Shown here one piece after another: positions 31,760-40,862 of a stretch of 64,000 bases of DNA. Position numbers and translations under genes: made by a program. How positions within the stretch are numbered: position 1 is the first letter of the stretch; every line of letters starts with the position of its first letter. Source of the DNA: Lentzea californiensis (GTDB lineage Bacteria; Actinomycetota; Actinomycetes; Mycobacteriales; Pseudonocardiaceae). The stretch spans positions 124,001-188,000 of the forward strand of contig NZ_JANBBE010000013.1 of the NCBI RefSeq assembly GCF_024648825.1, given 5' to 3'. The notes below the pieces were generated by a model. It was given only the letters and a program-made list of their open reading frames with translations. It did no database searches and was not told the origin of the DNA.

Positions 31760-34705
31760 GTGGCACCGAGTAGAAGCCGGGCGTTTCGCGCGTTCGGCGC
31801 GATGGGTGTTGCCTGCACAACAGCCGTCGCGGTGATGTCGGTACCGGAGCCGGCCCTCGCGGCCCCGGTGCGGTACGAAGCGGAGGACGCCACGATCTCG
31901 CAGGGCGTGGTGGAGTCAAACCACGCCGGGTTCTCCGGGGCCGGGTTCGTGAACGTCGACAACGTCGCGGGGAGCTCGGTCGAGTTCACCGTCACCGCGT
32001 CGAGGGCGGGCCAGGCCAAGCTGATCCTCCGCTACGCCAACGGGACCGCCGACACCCGGCCGGTCGACGTGAGCGTCAACAACGGTCTCGCCGTCGACGA
32101 GCGCGCGTTCGCCGCCACGGGTGCCTGGACGACGTGGGCGTCGGCCGAGAACACCGTGACCCTGAACGCGGGCTCGAACAAGATCAGGCTCACGTCCACC
32201 GGTGCCACCGGTGGACCCAACCTCGACTACCTGGAGGTCGAGGAGCTCGCGTTCGTTCCCGCGCCGGAGCAGGAGGCGGAGGACGCGACGATCAGCCAGG
32301 GCGTCGTCGAGTCCAACTGGGCGGGCTTCTCCGGCCGCGGGTTCGTCAACTACGACAACGTCATCGGCTCGTCCGTCGAGTACGTGATCAACGCCGAGTC
32401 CGGCGGCGAGCACGACCTGACGTTCCGCTACGCCAACGGGACGACGGCCGACCGCCCGGTCTCGGTGACCGTGGACGGCGCCGGCGCGCAGATCGTCTCG
32501 TTCCCCGGCACCGGCGCGTGGACGACGTGGCAGACGCGGACCGCGAAGGTCACGCTGCACGCCGGGGCGAACAGGATCAAGGCGACCGCGACCACCGCGA
32601 ACGGCGGCCCGAACGCGGACAAGCTGACCGCCGTCCTGGTCGGCCCGCCGGACAACGAGGCGCCGACGCCGCCGCGCACCCTGCAGTTCGTCGGCTCCAC
32701 CCACAACTCCGTGTCGCTGAAGTGGGAGGCGGCCACCGACAACGTGGGCGTCACCGGCTACGACGTCTACCAGCACGGCCAGCTCGTCACGAGCGTCGGC
32801 AACGTGCTGGAGGCGACCGCGACCGGCCTGCGTCCCGACGTCGAGTACGACTGGACCGTCTTCGCGAAGGACCGCGCGGGCAACGTCTCGCAAGCCTCGA
32901 ACAACGTGCCGGGCCGCACGAAGCCCGCGCCCGTCGACAGTCAGGCACCCACCACGCCGGGCACCCTGCGTTCCACCGGTGCCACCTCGACCAGCGTCGC
33001 CATCGCGTGGGGCGCATCGAGCGACAACGTGGCCGTCACCGGCTACGAGATCCACTTCGACGGCGCCCTGAAGCAGACCGCGGACGGTTCGGCCACGTCG
33101 GCGACCGTCGCCGGCCTGGTGACCGGCCAGACGTACGCGGTGAAGGTGCGTGCCAAGGACGCGGCGGGCAACTTATCGGCTTTCACGAACGAGATCACCG
33201 TCAAGCCCGCGGCCGGTGGCGGCACCGGCGTGCCGAACCCCGGCACGGTCAAGCAGATCGCGTCCGGCGTCGACGTCGCGTGGGGGCTCGCGTTCCTGCC
33301 CGACGGCGCGGCGCTGGTGACCGAGCGCGAGACGTTCAACGTGCTGCGCGTGACCGAGGCCGGTGCCAAGACCGTCGTCGGCAAGGTGCCCGGCGCCATG
33401 GGCACCAACGGCGAGGGCGGCGCGCTCGGCATCGAGGTGTCGCCGAACTTCGCCTCCGACCGGTCCGTGTACGTCTACCACACCTACAGCGGCGGGAACC
33501 GCCTGGTCAGGGCCCAGTTCGACGGTGCTCAGCTGACCGGCTGGACCACGTTGCTCGACGGTGTGCCGAAGAACCGCTACCACAACGGCGGGCGCCTGCG
33601 GTTCAGCCCGGACGGCCGGTACCTGTTCGTCTCGACCGGTGACGCGCAGAACGGCAACAACGCGCAGAACCTCAACACCAACGCCGGCAAGATCCTGCGC
33701 CTCAACGCGGACGGCTCCATCCCGTCCGACAACCCGTTCCCCGGCAAGGCGATCTGGAGCTACGGCCACCGCAACGTGCAGGGCCTCGACTTCGACTCGC
33801 AGGGCCGCCTGTGGGCCTCGGAGTTCGGCAACTCGCAGCAGGACGAGGTCAACCTGATCACCAGGGGCGGCAACTACGGCTGGGAGCCCTGCGAGGGCAC
33901 GATCGGCAGCTGCGCCGGCACCGTCGCGCCGAAGAAGACCTGGCCGACCTCGCAGGCCTCGCCCTCGGGCCTGACGATCATCAACGACCACGTCTTCGTC
34001 GCCACCACCGTCGGCCAGCGCATCTACCGGATGCGCATCGACGCCAACGGCAACCTCGTGGACCAGCAGATCTACTTCCAGGGCACCTACAACCGCCTGC
34101 GGACGGTCGAGGTGGACCAGGAAGGTGACATCTGGCTGACCACGACGACCGACAAGGACGGCTCGGCCGGCAACGACCGGGTCCTGCACATCGACATCGT
34201 CTACGAGGGCGGCAGCGCCTTCACGCTGTCGTCGCCGGCGTTCGCGGACGACGCGATGATCCCGGCCAGGCACACCTGCGCCGGTGACGGTGTCGCGGGC
34301 CAGGACCCGTCGCCGGCGTTCGCGTGGGGCGCGTCCGCCGGGGCGCAGGCCTACGCCATCGTGTTCGCGGACCGCGTGAACAACGGCAACAAGCTCCATT
34401 GGGCGATGTGGGACATCCCGGGTGCCACCCGCTCGCTGCCGGAGAACCTGGGTTCCGGGTTCGCCGTGCCGGGCCAGGGTGCGGCGAAGCAGAAGGCGAT
34501 GGGATCCGGTGCCAACGCGCTGAAGTACTTCGGGCCCTGCCCCGGCGGCTCGACCAACCCGTACACGTTCACGTTGTACGCGTTGAACACCGCGACGGTG
34601 CCGGGAATCACCTCCGGTTCGTCGATGGCGCAGATCGAGACGGCCATCAAGAACGCGTCAACCTCCGGCACGGTGCTGCGCGGCCGTTCGAATGCCAGGA
34701 CGTAG
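31760..34705 (+). CDS. Secreted multidomain protein: 2 CBM, 2 FnIII, PQQ-type sugar dehydrogenase, PEBP
   Basis: A 981-aa protein from the GTG at 31760, with GGGAGG 7 nt upstream. Signal peptide about 1-35 (GAMGVACTTAVAVMSVPEPA then LA). Two near-identical CBM35/CBM6-like modules start at about 37 and 172 with EAEDATISQGVVESN. Two FnIII domains start near 301 and 396. The glucose/sorbosone dehydrogenase domain (about 497-810) has DVAWGLAFLPDGAALVTE, YHNGGRLRFSPDGRYLFVST and SYGHRNVQGLDF, the beta-propeller fold that binds PQQ and Ca. The C-terminal domain from about 820 is YbhB/PEBP-like (LHWAMWDIPG, KYFGPCPGG). Likely an extracellular sugar or polysaccharide oxidase attached to insoluble carbohydrate. 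The PEBP tail is unusual. Confidence 0.88.
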   Translation: MAPSRSRAFRAFGAMGVACTTAVAVMSVPEPALAAPVRYEAEDATISQGVVESNHAGFSGAGFVNVDNVAGSSVEFTVTASRAGQAKLILRYANGTADTRPVDVSVNNGLAVDERAFAATGAWTTWASAENTVTLNAGSNKIRLTSTGATGGPNLDYLEVEELAFVPAPEQEAEDATISQGVVESNWAGFSGRGFVNYDNVIGSSVEYVINAESGGEHDLTFRYANGTTADRPVSVTVDGAGAQIVSFPGTGAWTTWQTRTAKVTLHAGANRIKATATTANGGPNADKLTAVLVGPPDNEAPTPPRTLQFVGSTHNSVSLKWEAATDNVGVTGYDVYQHGQLVTSVGNVLEATATGLRPDVEYDWTVFAKDRAGNVSQASNNVPGRTKPAPVDSQAPTTPGTLRSTGATSTSVAIAWGASSDNVAVTGYEIHFDGALKQTADGSATSATVAGLVTGQTYAVKVRAKDAAGNLSAFTNEITVKPAAGGGTGVPNPGTVKQIASGVDVAWGLAFLPDGAALVTERETFNVLRVTEAGAKTVVGKVPGAMGTNGEGGALGIEVSPNFASDRSVYVYHTYSGGNRLVRAQFDGAQLTGWTTLLDGVPKNRYHNGGRLRFSPDGRYLFVSTGDAQNGNNAQNLNTNAGKILRLNADGSIPSDNPFPGKAIWSYGHRNVQGLDFDSQGRLWASEFGNSQQDEVNLITRGGNYGWEPCEGTIGSCAGTVAPKKTWPTSQASPSGLTIINDHVFVATTVGQRIYRMRIDANGNLVDQQIYFQGTYNRLRTVEVDQEGDIWLTTTTDKDGSAGNDRVLHIDIVYEGGSAFTLSSPAFADDAMIPARHTCAGDGVAGQDPSPAFAWGASAGAQAYAIVFADRVNNGNKLHWAMWDIPGATRSLPENLGSGFAVPGQGAAKQKAMGSGANALKYFGPCPGGSTNPYTFTLYALNTATVPGITSGSSMAQIETAIKNASTSGTVLRGRSNART

Positions 34706-34725
34706 ATCCAGCCAGTGGGACAGGT

Positions 34726-34751
34726 GCCCGTGTGCACGCGTGCACACGGGC
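34726..34751. terminator. Palindromic terminator after the secreted dehydrogenase
   Basis: Perfect 26-bp palindrome (GCCCGTGTGCACG and its complement) 20 nt after the stop. An SD-like GGGGAG and the egtA start follow about 80-95 nt later. Confidence 0.7.
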
Positions 34752-34844
34752 GCTTCACTTGGTTCGTAAGGTTTTGAGGGCTGCGAGTGTCAGACCCCGC
34801 GTGTAGCGTCGAACGGGCCAGACGATCACGGGGAGTGTGGCAGC

Positions 34845-36044
34845 GTGACTGCGTTGCGTAACCAACCGGCGCCGGCGAGGTTCGCCGATCGCGCCGAGGC
34901 CGAGGCTTACGTGGCCTCGGTTTGTTTCAAACACGGGCCTCCGAGGCTTTTCGGCGTGGAGCTCGAATGGACCGTCCACCACGCCGAAGACCCTGCTCAG
35001 GTCCTCGACAAACACCGGCTCGCCGCCGCTCTCGGCGAACACGCACCACCCACTCTCGTTCCGGACAGCCCGCAGAGGCCGCTTCCCAGCGGCACCCCGC
35101 TGACCGTCGAACCGGGCGGGCAGGTCGAGATCTCCACTCCTCCCTGCACCAGCCTCCCGGACCTCTTCTCCACAGTCGCCCAGGACGTCTCCCACCTCAC
35201 CGCCATGCTGGCCGACCACGGTCTCGTGCTCGGAGACAAGGGCGCTGACCTGCACAGACATCCCACGCGCGTGCTGCAGGTGCCCCGGTACGCGGCGATG
35301 GAGCACGCGTTCGGCGGGCTCGGCGCCGACGGCATCTCGATGATGTGCAACACCGCGGGCCTGCAGGTGTGCCTCGACTTCGGCGAGCAGAAGCACCTGC
35401 AGGACAGGTGGGCCGCCGTGCACCAGCTCGGCCCGGTGATGATCGCGCTGTTCGCGAACTCGCCGAGCATCGGTGGCATGCACCAGGACTGGGCGTCCGC
35501 GCGCATGCGGGCGCTCTACGGCTGTGATCCCGTGCGCACCAGACCCAGTGCTGTGTGCGCCGATCCGGCCCAGGCCTACGCGCGAAGAGTCGTCGACACG
35601 CCCGTCATCGTCGTGCGCGGGCCGGGTTCCAACTGGATCCCGGCGCGCAGGTTCACGTTCGCGGAGTGGCTGGACGGGGCGCACGACCGCGTCCCCACGA
35701 GCGACGACCTGGACTACCACATGTCGTTGATGTTCCCGCCGGTGCGGCCGCGCGGGTACATCGAGATCAGGTACCTCGACACACCCGCGCCGGGCGGGTG
35801 GATCGCGCCGAGTGCGCTGCTCGTCGCGCTGTTCAGCGATCCGTCCGTTGTGGACGGTGTGCTGGCGGCGACGGAACGGGCCGCCGGGCGGTGGCTGAGC
35901 GCCGCGCGGTACGGACTGGCGGACGAGCGCATCGCGCGTGCCGCGAAAGACGTTGTGGCGCTGGGCATCGAGGCGTTGCCCCGCACCGGACTTTCTCAGG
36001 ACCAGATCGGCATCATCAGCCGGGAGCTTGAGGGGAAGCTGTGA
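34845..36044 (+). CDS. egtA: Ergothioneine biosynthesis glutamate-cysteine ligase
   Basis: A 399-aa protein from the GTG at 34845. Glutamate-cysteine ligase 2-type features: FGVELEWTVH near residue 37, VEPGGQVEISTPPC near 90, and DLHRHPTRVLQVPRYAAMEH. EgtA makes gamma-glutamylcysteine, the sulfur donor for EgtB. It opens a four-gene operon egtA-egtB-egtC-egtD. The stop overlaps the egtB GTG by 4 nt. A GGGGAG about 9 nt upstream supports the start. Confidence 0.95.
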   Translation: MTALRNQPAPARFADRAEAEAYVASVCFKHGPPRLFGVELEWTVHHAEDPAQVLDKHRLAAALGEHAPPTLVPDSPQRPLPSGTPLTVEPGGQVEISTPPCTSLPDLFSTVAQDVSHLTAMLADHGLVLGDKGADLHRHPTRVLQVPRYAAMEHAFGGLGADGISMMCNTAGLQVCLDFGEQKHLQDRWAAVHQLGPVMIALFANSPSIGGMHQDWASARMRALYGCDPVRTRPSAVCADPAQAYARRVVDTPVIVVRGPGSNWIPARRFTFAEWLDGAHDRVPTSDDLDYHMSLMFPPVRPRGYIEIRYLDTPAPGGWIAPSALLVALFSDPSVVDGVLAATERAAGRWLSAARYGLADERIARAAKDVVALGIEALPRTGLSQDQIGIISRELEGKL

Positions 36045-37345
36045 CCCGCCAAATCGATGGAGACGACCTCCGCGAGCAGGTGGCGGGGGAGCTGTTGCGC
36101 TCGCGCGCGCGTTCCACCGCCCTGACCGACGCCGTCGACGAGCACGACCTCGTGCGGCAGCATTCGAAGCTGATGTCGCCGCTGGTCTGGGACCTGGCGC
36201 ACATCGGCAACCAGGAAGAGCTGTGGCTCGTTCGCGACGTCGGCGGACGTGAACCGGTGCGCAGCGACATCGACGAGTACTACGACGCGTTCAAGTTCTC
36301 GCGCAGCGTGCGGCCCGAGCTGCCGCTGCTCAACCCTCGTGAGGCCCGCCAGTACGTCGGCGACGTGCGCGGCAAGGTGTTCGACGTGCTGGAGAAGGTG
36401 CCGCTGCAGGGGCGCCGGCTCGTCGAAAACGGCTTCGCGTTCGGGATGATCGTGCAGCACGAGCAGCAGCACGACGAGACGATGCTGGCGACGCACCAGT
36501 TGCGCACGGGTGAGCCAGTGCTGCACGCACCGTTGCCGCCCGGTGGGGCCCTGGTCCCCGCGACGGAGGCGTTCATCCCGGGCGGGCCGTTCGAGATGGG
36601 CACGTCGGACGAACCGTGGGCGCTGGACAACGAACGTCCGGCGCACGCCGTCCACGTCGACTCGTTCTTCATCGACACGACACCGGTCACGAACGGCGAG
36701 TACGCCCAGTTCATCCTGGCCGGCGGCTACGACGACCGTCGCCTGTGGACGGACGAGGGCTGGGAGCACCGGACGAACGCCAAGCTCGTGGCGCCGAGGT
36801 TCTGGCAGCGCGAGGAGAACTCGTTCGTGCGCACGGCGTTCGGCGTGACGGAGCCGATCGTGCCGGACGAACCCGTGGTGCACGTGTGCTTCCACGAGGC
36901 TCAGGCGTACGCGACGTGGGCTCACAAGCGCCTGCCCACGGAAGCCGAGTGGGAGAAGGCGGCCCGCTTCGACACCGCCGCCGGCAAGACCCGCCGCTAC
37001 CCGTGGGGCGACGAGGAGCCCACCGAGGAACACGCGAACCTCAACCAGCGCCACCTGCGCCCGGCCCCGGTCGGCGCGTACCCGGCGGGGGCGTCCCCCG
37101 CCGGCGTGCACCAGCTGATCGGTGACGTGTGGGAGTGGACGTCGAGCGACTTCGGGCCGTACCCCGGTTTCGAGGTCTTCCCGTACGAGGAGTACTCGAA
37201 GGTCTTCTTCGGTCCGGACCACAAGGTGCTGCGCGGCGGTTCGTTCGGCACCGACAAGTCCGCGATCCGTGCCACGTTCCGCAACTGGGACTACCCGATC
37301 AGACGGCAGATCTTCGCCGGCTTCCGCTGCGCCAGGGACGCCTAG
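36041..37345 (+). CDS. egtB: Hercynine oxygenase
   Basis: A 434-aa protein with an N-terminal DinB-like helical domain and a C-terminal FGE-sulfatase domain, the EgtB layout. The three iron-binding His are expected at His54 (WDLAHIGNQEE) and His140/His144 (VQHEQQHDETM). The FGE part has FEMGTSDEPWALDNERPAH, RLPTEAEWEKAARFD and the closing RNWDYPIRRQIFAGFRCARD. The enzyme joins gamma-glutamylcysteine to hercynine using O2 and Fe(II). The GTG start overlaps the egtA stop (GTGA), and egtC begins 5 nt after its stop. Confidence 0.96.
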   Translation: MTRQIDGDDLREQVAGELLRSRARSTALTDAVDEHDLVRQHSKLMSPLVWDLAHIGNQEELWLVRDVGGREPVRSDIDEYYDAFKFSRSVRPELPLLNPREARQYVGDVRGKVFDVLEKVPLQGRRLVENGFAFGMIVQHEQQHDETMLATHQLRTGEPVLHAPLPPGGALVPATEAFIPGGPFEMGTSDEPWALDNERPAHAVHVDSFFIDTTPVTNGEYAQFILAGGYDDRRLWTDEGWEHRTNAKLVAPRFWQREENSFVRTAFGVTEPIVPDEPVVHVCFHEAQAYATWAHKRLPTEAEWEKAARFDTAAGKTRRYPWGDEEPTEEHANLNQRHLRPAPVGAYPAGASPAGVHQLIGDVWEWTSSDFGPYPGFEVFPYEEYSKVFFGPDHKVLRGGSFGTDKSAIRATFRNWDYPIRRQIFAGFRCARDA

Positions 37346-37349
37346 CCGG

Positions 37350-38075
37350 ATGTGCCGCCACCTGGCTTACCTGGGCACCGCCGTGCCCATCGCCGGCCCG
37401 CTCTACGAGGCACCGCACTCGCTGGAGCACCAGTCCTACGCGCCCGGCGACATGCGGGCGGGCGGAACCGTCAACGTCGACGGCTACGGTGTCGGCTGGT
37501 TCCCCGGCCCGGTGCGCTACCGGCGCGCCGGCACCCTGTGGAGCGACCCGAACCTGCGCCGGCTGGCCGGCACGGAGTCGACGGCCTTCCTGGCCGCGGT
37601 CCGGTCCGCGACCACGGGCATGCCGGTGGCGGACGCGGCGTGCGCGCCGTTCACCGACGGCACGTGGCTGTTCAGCCACAACGGACGCGTCGACGGCTGG
37701 CCCCACACCGTGGCGGGGCTGGCGAAGACGCTCGACGTTACCGACCTGCTCACGATGGACGCGCCGACCGACTCCGCGCTGTTGTGGGCGGTCCTCAGAC
37801 GCCGTCTGGAGACCGGGAAGAACCCGGCTCAAACGCTCGTTGAACTCGTGCGGGAGGTCGCGGACGCGGCACCGAGGTCGCGCCTGAACTTCTTGCTGAC
37901 CAACGGAGAAGTGCTCGTGGGGACGACGTGGACACACGCCCTGTGGGTGCTGCAGAAAGGCGAGGGCGTGACACTCGCGTCCGAGCCGCTCGACGACGAC
38001 CCCGGCTGGCGGGAGATCCCCGACCGGCACGTGGTCACCGCCGTTCCATCCACTGTGGAGGTTCGACCTTTATGA
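37350..38075 (+). CDS. egtC: Gamma-glutamyl hercynylcysteine sulfoxide amidohydrolase
   Basis: A 241-aa class II glutamine amidotransferase-type enzyme. The ATG at 37350 leaves Cys2 as the N-terminal nucleophile (MCRHLAYLGTAVPIAGPLY). Further blocks: DGYGVGWFPG, LFSHNGRVDGW and RLNFLLTNGE. EgtC removes the glutamate from the EgtB product. It starts 5 nt after the egtB stop and its own TGA overlaps the egtD ATG (ATGA), so the operon is translationally coupled. Confidence 0.95.
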   Translation: MCRHLAYLGTAVPIAGPLYEAPHSLEHQSYAPGDMRAGGTVNVDGYGVGWFPGPVRYRRAGTLWSDPNLRRLAGTESTAFLAAVRSATTGMPVADAACAPFTDGTWLFSHNGRVDGWPHTVAGLAKTLDVTDLLTMDAPTDSALLWAVLRRRLETGKNPAQTLVELVREVADAAPRSRLNFLLTNGEVLVGTTWTHALWVLQKGEGVTLASEPLDDDPGWREIPDRHVVTAVPSTVEVRPL

Positions 38076-39043
38076 CCGAGCCGGTGCTGGACGTTCATCT
38101 CAAGCCGGAGGACGCCGCACACGCGCTACGTGCCGACGTGCGGGCCGGACTGACCGCGGACCCGAAGTGGGTCTCGCCGAAGTGGTTCTACGACGCCGTG
38201 GGCAGTGCGCTGTTCGAGGACATCACGCGGTTGCCCGAGTACTACCCGACCCGCGCCGAACGGGAGGTGCTCGCGGAGCGCGCGGGCGAGATCGCGTCGA
38301 CGACGGGCGCGCATTCGCTGGTGGAGCTGGGTTCCGGCTCGTCGGAGAAGACGCGGCTGCTGCTCAGCGCGTTGCGCGAGCACGGGACGCTGCAGGAGTT
38401 CGTGCCGCAGGACGTGTCGGTGTCGGCGCTCACCGAGGCCGCGCACGCGATCATCGAGGACTACCCGGGCCTGCGGGTGCACGGCGTGGTCGGCGACTTC
38501 ACGCAGCACCTGTCGTTGCTGCCCGGTGAGTCGCCGCGCCTGGTCGCGTTCCTGGGCGGCACGATCGGCAACCTCATCCCGGAGGAGCGGGAGAAGTTCC
38601 TCCGCACGGTCCGCGACGTGCTGGATCCGGGGGAGTGGCTGCTGCTGGGCACGGACCTCGTCAAGGATCCGGGCACGCTGGTGCGCGCGTACGACGACGC
38701 GCAGGGCGTGACGGCGGAGTTCAACCGCAACGTGCTGAACGTGCTCAACCGCGAGGTCGGCGGTGACTTCGACGTCGAGGCGTTCGAGCACGTGGCGTTG
38801 TGGAACGCCGAGCAGGAGTGGATCGAGATGCGGCTGCGCGCCAAGCGGGCGATGAGCGTGAACATCGCCGAGCTCGGTCTGGTCGTGGAGTTCCGCGAGG
38901 GCGAGGAACTGCGCACCGAGGTGTCGGCCAAGTTCCGCGAGGAGGGCGTGCGGCAGGAGCTGGAGGACGCCGGATTCACGCTGCACCGCTGGTGGACCGA
39001 TGCCGAGGGACGGTTCGCGGTCTCGCTGGCCCAAGCGGTGTAA
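38072..39043 (+). CDS. egtD: L-histidine N-alpha-methyltransferase
   Basis: A 323-aa protein from the ATG at 38072 (MTEPVLDVHLKPEDAAHALR). EgtD signatures: PKWFYDAVGSALFEDITRLP with EYYPTRAEREVL, VELGSGSSEKTRLLLSAL (SAM loop), FLGGTIGNL and RWWTDAEGRFAVSLA near the end. It trimethylates histidine to hercynine, the first substrate of EgtB. It is the last gene of the operon. No egtE (PLP C-S lyase) follows, so the last step must use an enzyme encoded elsewhere. Confidence 0.96.
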   Translation: MTEPVLDVHLKPEDAAHALRADVRAGLTADPKWVSPKWFYDAVGSALFEDITRLPEYYPTRAEREVLAERAGEIASTTGAHSLVELGSGSSEKTRLLLSALREHGTLQEFVPQDVSVSALTEAAHAIIEDYPGLRVHGVVGDFTQHLSLLPGESPRLVAFLGGTIGNLIPEEREKFLRTVRDVLDPGEWLLLGTDLVKDPGTLVRAYDDAQGVTAEFNRNVLNVLNREVGGDFDVEAFEHVALWNAEQEWIEMRLRAKRAMSVNIAELGLVVEFREGEELRTEVSAKFREEGVRQELEDAGFTLHRWWTDAEGRFAVSLAQAV

Positions 39044-39054
39044 CTCAGGTCACA

Positions 39055-39074
39055 ACCCGACGATAGGCGGGTAC
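39055..39074 (+). promoter_or_regulatory. Duplicated 20-bp promoter element, copy 1
   Basis: ACCCG-ACGATAGG-CGGGT-AC, identical over 20 nt to 40811-40830. Each lies 33-52 nt upstream of one of the two paralogous secreted peptidase genes. The ACCCG/CGGGT arms make it a possible operator, and GATAGG could be a -10. Confidence 0.6.
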
Positions 39075-39106
39075 TGGCGGCCTGCCGACAGTGGTGGGCT
39101 GGCTCG

Positions 39107-40702
39107 ATGACTCCTGCAGCAACCCGTGCCGTGCGCGTGGCGCTCGTCAGTGCGCTCGCGCTCGGCACCGTCATCACCGGTCTGGGCAGCGCGTCAGCCC
39201 AGACCGAAGCCACCTCCGCCGTCAGACCCGCCGCGTGGGGGCCGTGCGCGGCGGACGTGCTCGCCGAGATCCCCGCCGCCGAACGCACGAAGGTCAGCTG
39301 CGCGGTCCAGACAGTGCCGGTCGACCACTCGCGCCCGCGCGGTGACTCGACCGGCGTCGTCATGATGAAGCGCCCCGCCGGCGACCCGGCGAAGAAGATC
39401 GGTTCGCTGTTCATCAACCCCGGCGGCCCCGGTGGCGCCGGCCTGATCTACAGCGCGTACGGCTCGAGCTTCTTCACGCCGGAGATCCTCGAGAAGTTCG
39501 ACCTCATCGGCTTCGACCCGCGCGGTGTCGGCCGCAGCGCGCCGCTGCGCTGCTTCCGCACCCAGGAAGAGGCCGAGGCGGTGAACGAGGGCTGGTACGC
39601 GCTGCCGATCACTCGCGACGAGATCGCCGGCTCGATCCGGCAGTCCAAGGTCTACACGGACTACTGCAAGATCAACGCCGGTCCGCTGCTCGACCACATG
39701 TCGACGGAAGCGGTCGCACGCGACCTCGACGTGATGCGCGAAGCCGTGGGGGACAGGCAGCTCACGTACGTCGGTTTCTCGTACGGCACGCTGCTCGGGG
39801 CGACCTACGCGAACATCTTCCCGCACCGGTCACGTGCCCTGGTGCTGGACGGCAACGTCGACCCGAAGCTGCGTCTGACCAACGGCGCGCAGTACGACCG
39901 CGAGCGCGCCCGCGGCTTCGAGATCGCGTTGGACGCGATGCTGAAGCGTTGCGACTCCGTCGGCGTCGAGCGGTGTGCGTTCGCCGGCGACGCGCGCAAG
40001 AAGTTCGACGACATCCGCGAGTCGCTGCGCAAGGGCCCCACGACGTTGCCCGGCGGCACCCAGGTGACGCTGACCGACGTCGTCGGCCGCACGGCGAGCA
40101 ACCTGTACAGCCCGACCACGTTCAAGGCCCTCACGACGTGGCTGCAGTCGATCCACGCGGCCCAGAACCCCTCCGCCGCCCTGACCGTCCAGTCCGTTGT
40201 GGACGTTCCGCTGCTGAACAACCTCGGCGGCAAGGCCGACGTCCGGGCGCTGCCGGAGACGCCGTACACGAGCGACGACTCGTACTACGCCGTGAACTGC
40301 ATCGACAAGCCGTTCTCCCGCTCGAACCGCAACTGGGCCCAGACCGCGGACAGGTGGGAGAGGGAGTCGCCCACGTTCGGCCGCTACCAGGCCGCGTCCG
40401 ACCTGCTGACCTGCCCGACGTGGCCGGCCCGCAACCCGGACCGCTGGATCGGCCCGTGGAACCGCCACACCAAGAACCCGATCGTCGTGGTGGGCAACTA
40501 CTACGACCCGGCGACGCAGTACCTGTTCTCGGAGCGCATGGCCGAGCAGCTCGGCAACGCGCGCCTGATCAGCGTCGACGCGTTCGGTCACTGCATCCTC
40601 GGTGACTCGGCCGGCGCCGACGCGGCGGTGACGAGGTACCTCGTCGACCTCACCGCGCCCGCGAACGGCCAGGTGTTCCAGCCGAACGCACAACCGTTCT
40701 AA
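39107..40702 (+). CDS. Secreted S33 family peptidase / alpha-beta hydrolase (paralog 1)
   Basis: A 531-aa protein with a signal peptide (VRVALVSALALGTVITGLGS then ASAQ). The tripeptidyl-aminopeptidase-like S33 fold shows the oxyanion block FINPGGPGGAGL, the nucleophile Ser225 in VGFSYGTLLGATYA, the acid in GNYYDPATQY and His in DAFGHCIL near the C-terminus. Such enzymes release tripeptides or act as esterases outside the cell. It is highly similar along its length to the next gene and shares a 20-bp upstream element with it, so the two arose by duplication. A 55-bp palindrome follows the stop. Confidence 0.9.
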   Translation: MTPAATRAVRVALVSALALGTVITGLGSASAQTEATSAVRPAAWGPCAADVLAEIPAAERTKVSCAVQTVPVDHSRPRGDSTGVVMMKRPAGDPAKKIGSLFINPGGPGGAGLIYSAYGSSFFTPEILEKFDLIGFDPRGVGRSAPLRCFRTQEEAEAVNEGWYALPITRDEIAGSIRQSKVYTDYCKINAGPLLDHMSTEAVARDLDVMREAVGDRQLTYVGFSYGTLLGATYANIFPHRSRALVLDGNVDPKLRLTNGAQYDRERARGFEIALDAMLKRCDSVGVERCAFAGDARKKFDDIRESLRKGPTTLPGGTQVTLTDVVGRTASNLYSPTTFKALTTWLQSIHAAQNPSAALTVQSVVDVPLLNNLGGKADVRALPETPYTSDDSYYAVNCIDKPFSRSNRNWAQTADRWERESPTFGRYQAASDLLTCPTWPARNPDRWIGPWNRHTKNPIVVVGNYYDPATQYLFSERMAEQLGNARLISVDAFGHCILGDSAGADAAVTRYLVDLTAPANGQVFQPNAQPF

Positions 40703-40716
40703 TCCTGCCGTTGAAG

Positions 40717-40771
40717 GTTGATGAGGGGAGCTTTCATAAACCTCAGGTTTATGAAAGCTCCCCTCATCAAC
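40717..40771. repeat. 55-bp perfect palindromic repeat (copy 2)
   Basis: Same 27-bp arms as 29181-29235 with a central C instead of G. Flanking bases extend the pairing to about 59 bp (AG...CT). It sits between the paralogous peptidase genes and would fold into a strong hairpin. Confidence 0.9.
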
Positions 40772-40810
40772 CTCGCAGGCTGGTTCGTTGATCCCCGCCT
40801 GTCGTCGGAC

Positions 40811-40830
40811 ACCCGACGATAGGCGGGTAC
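40811..40830 (+). promoter_or_regulatory. Duplicated 20-bp promoter element, copy 2
   Basis: Identical to 39055-39074, 33 nt upstream of the second peptidase start. A partly similar CTGTCGGTGATGGGGTGC follows, as in copy 1. Confidence 0.6.
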
Positions 40831-40862
40831 AAACGGTGCACTGTCGGTGATGGGGTGCATCC

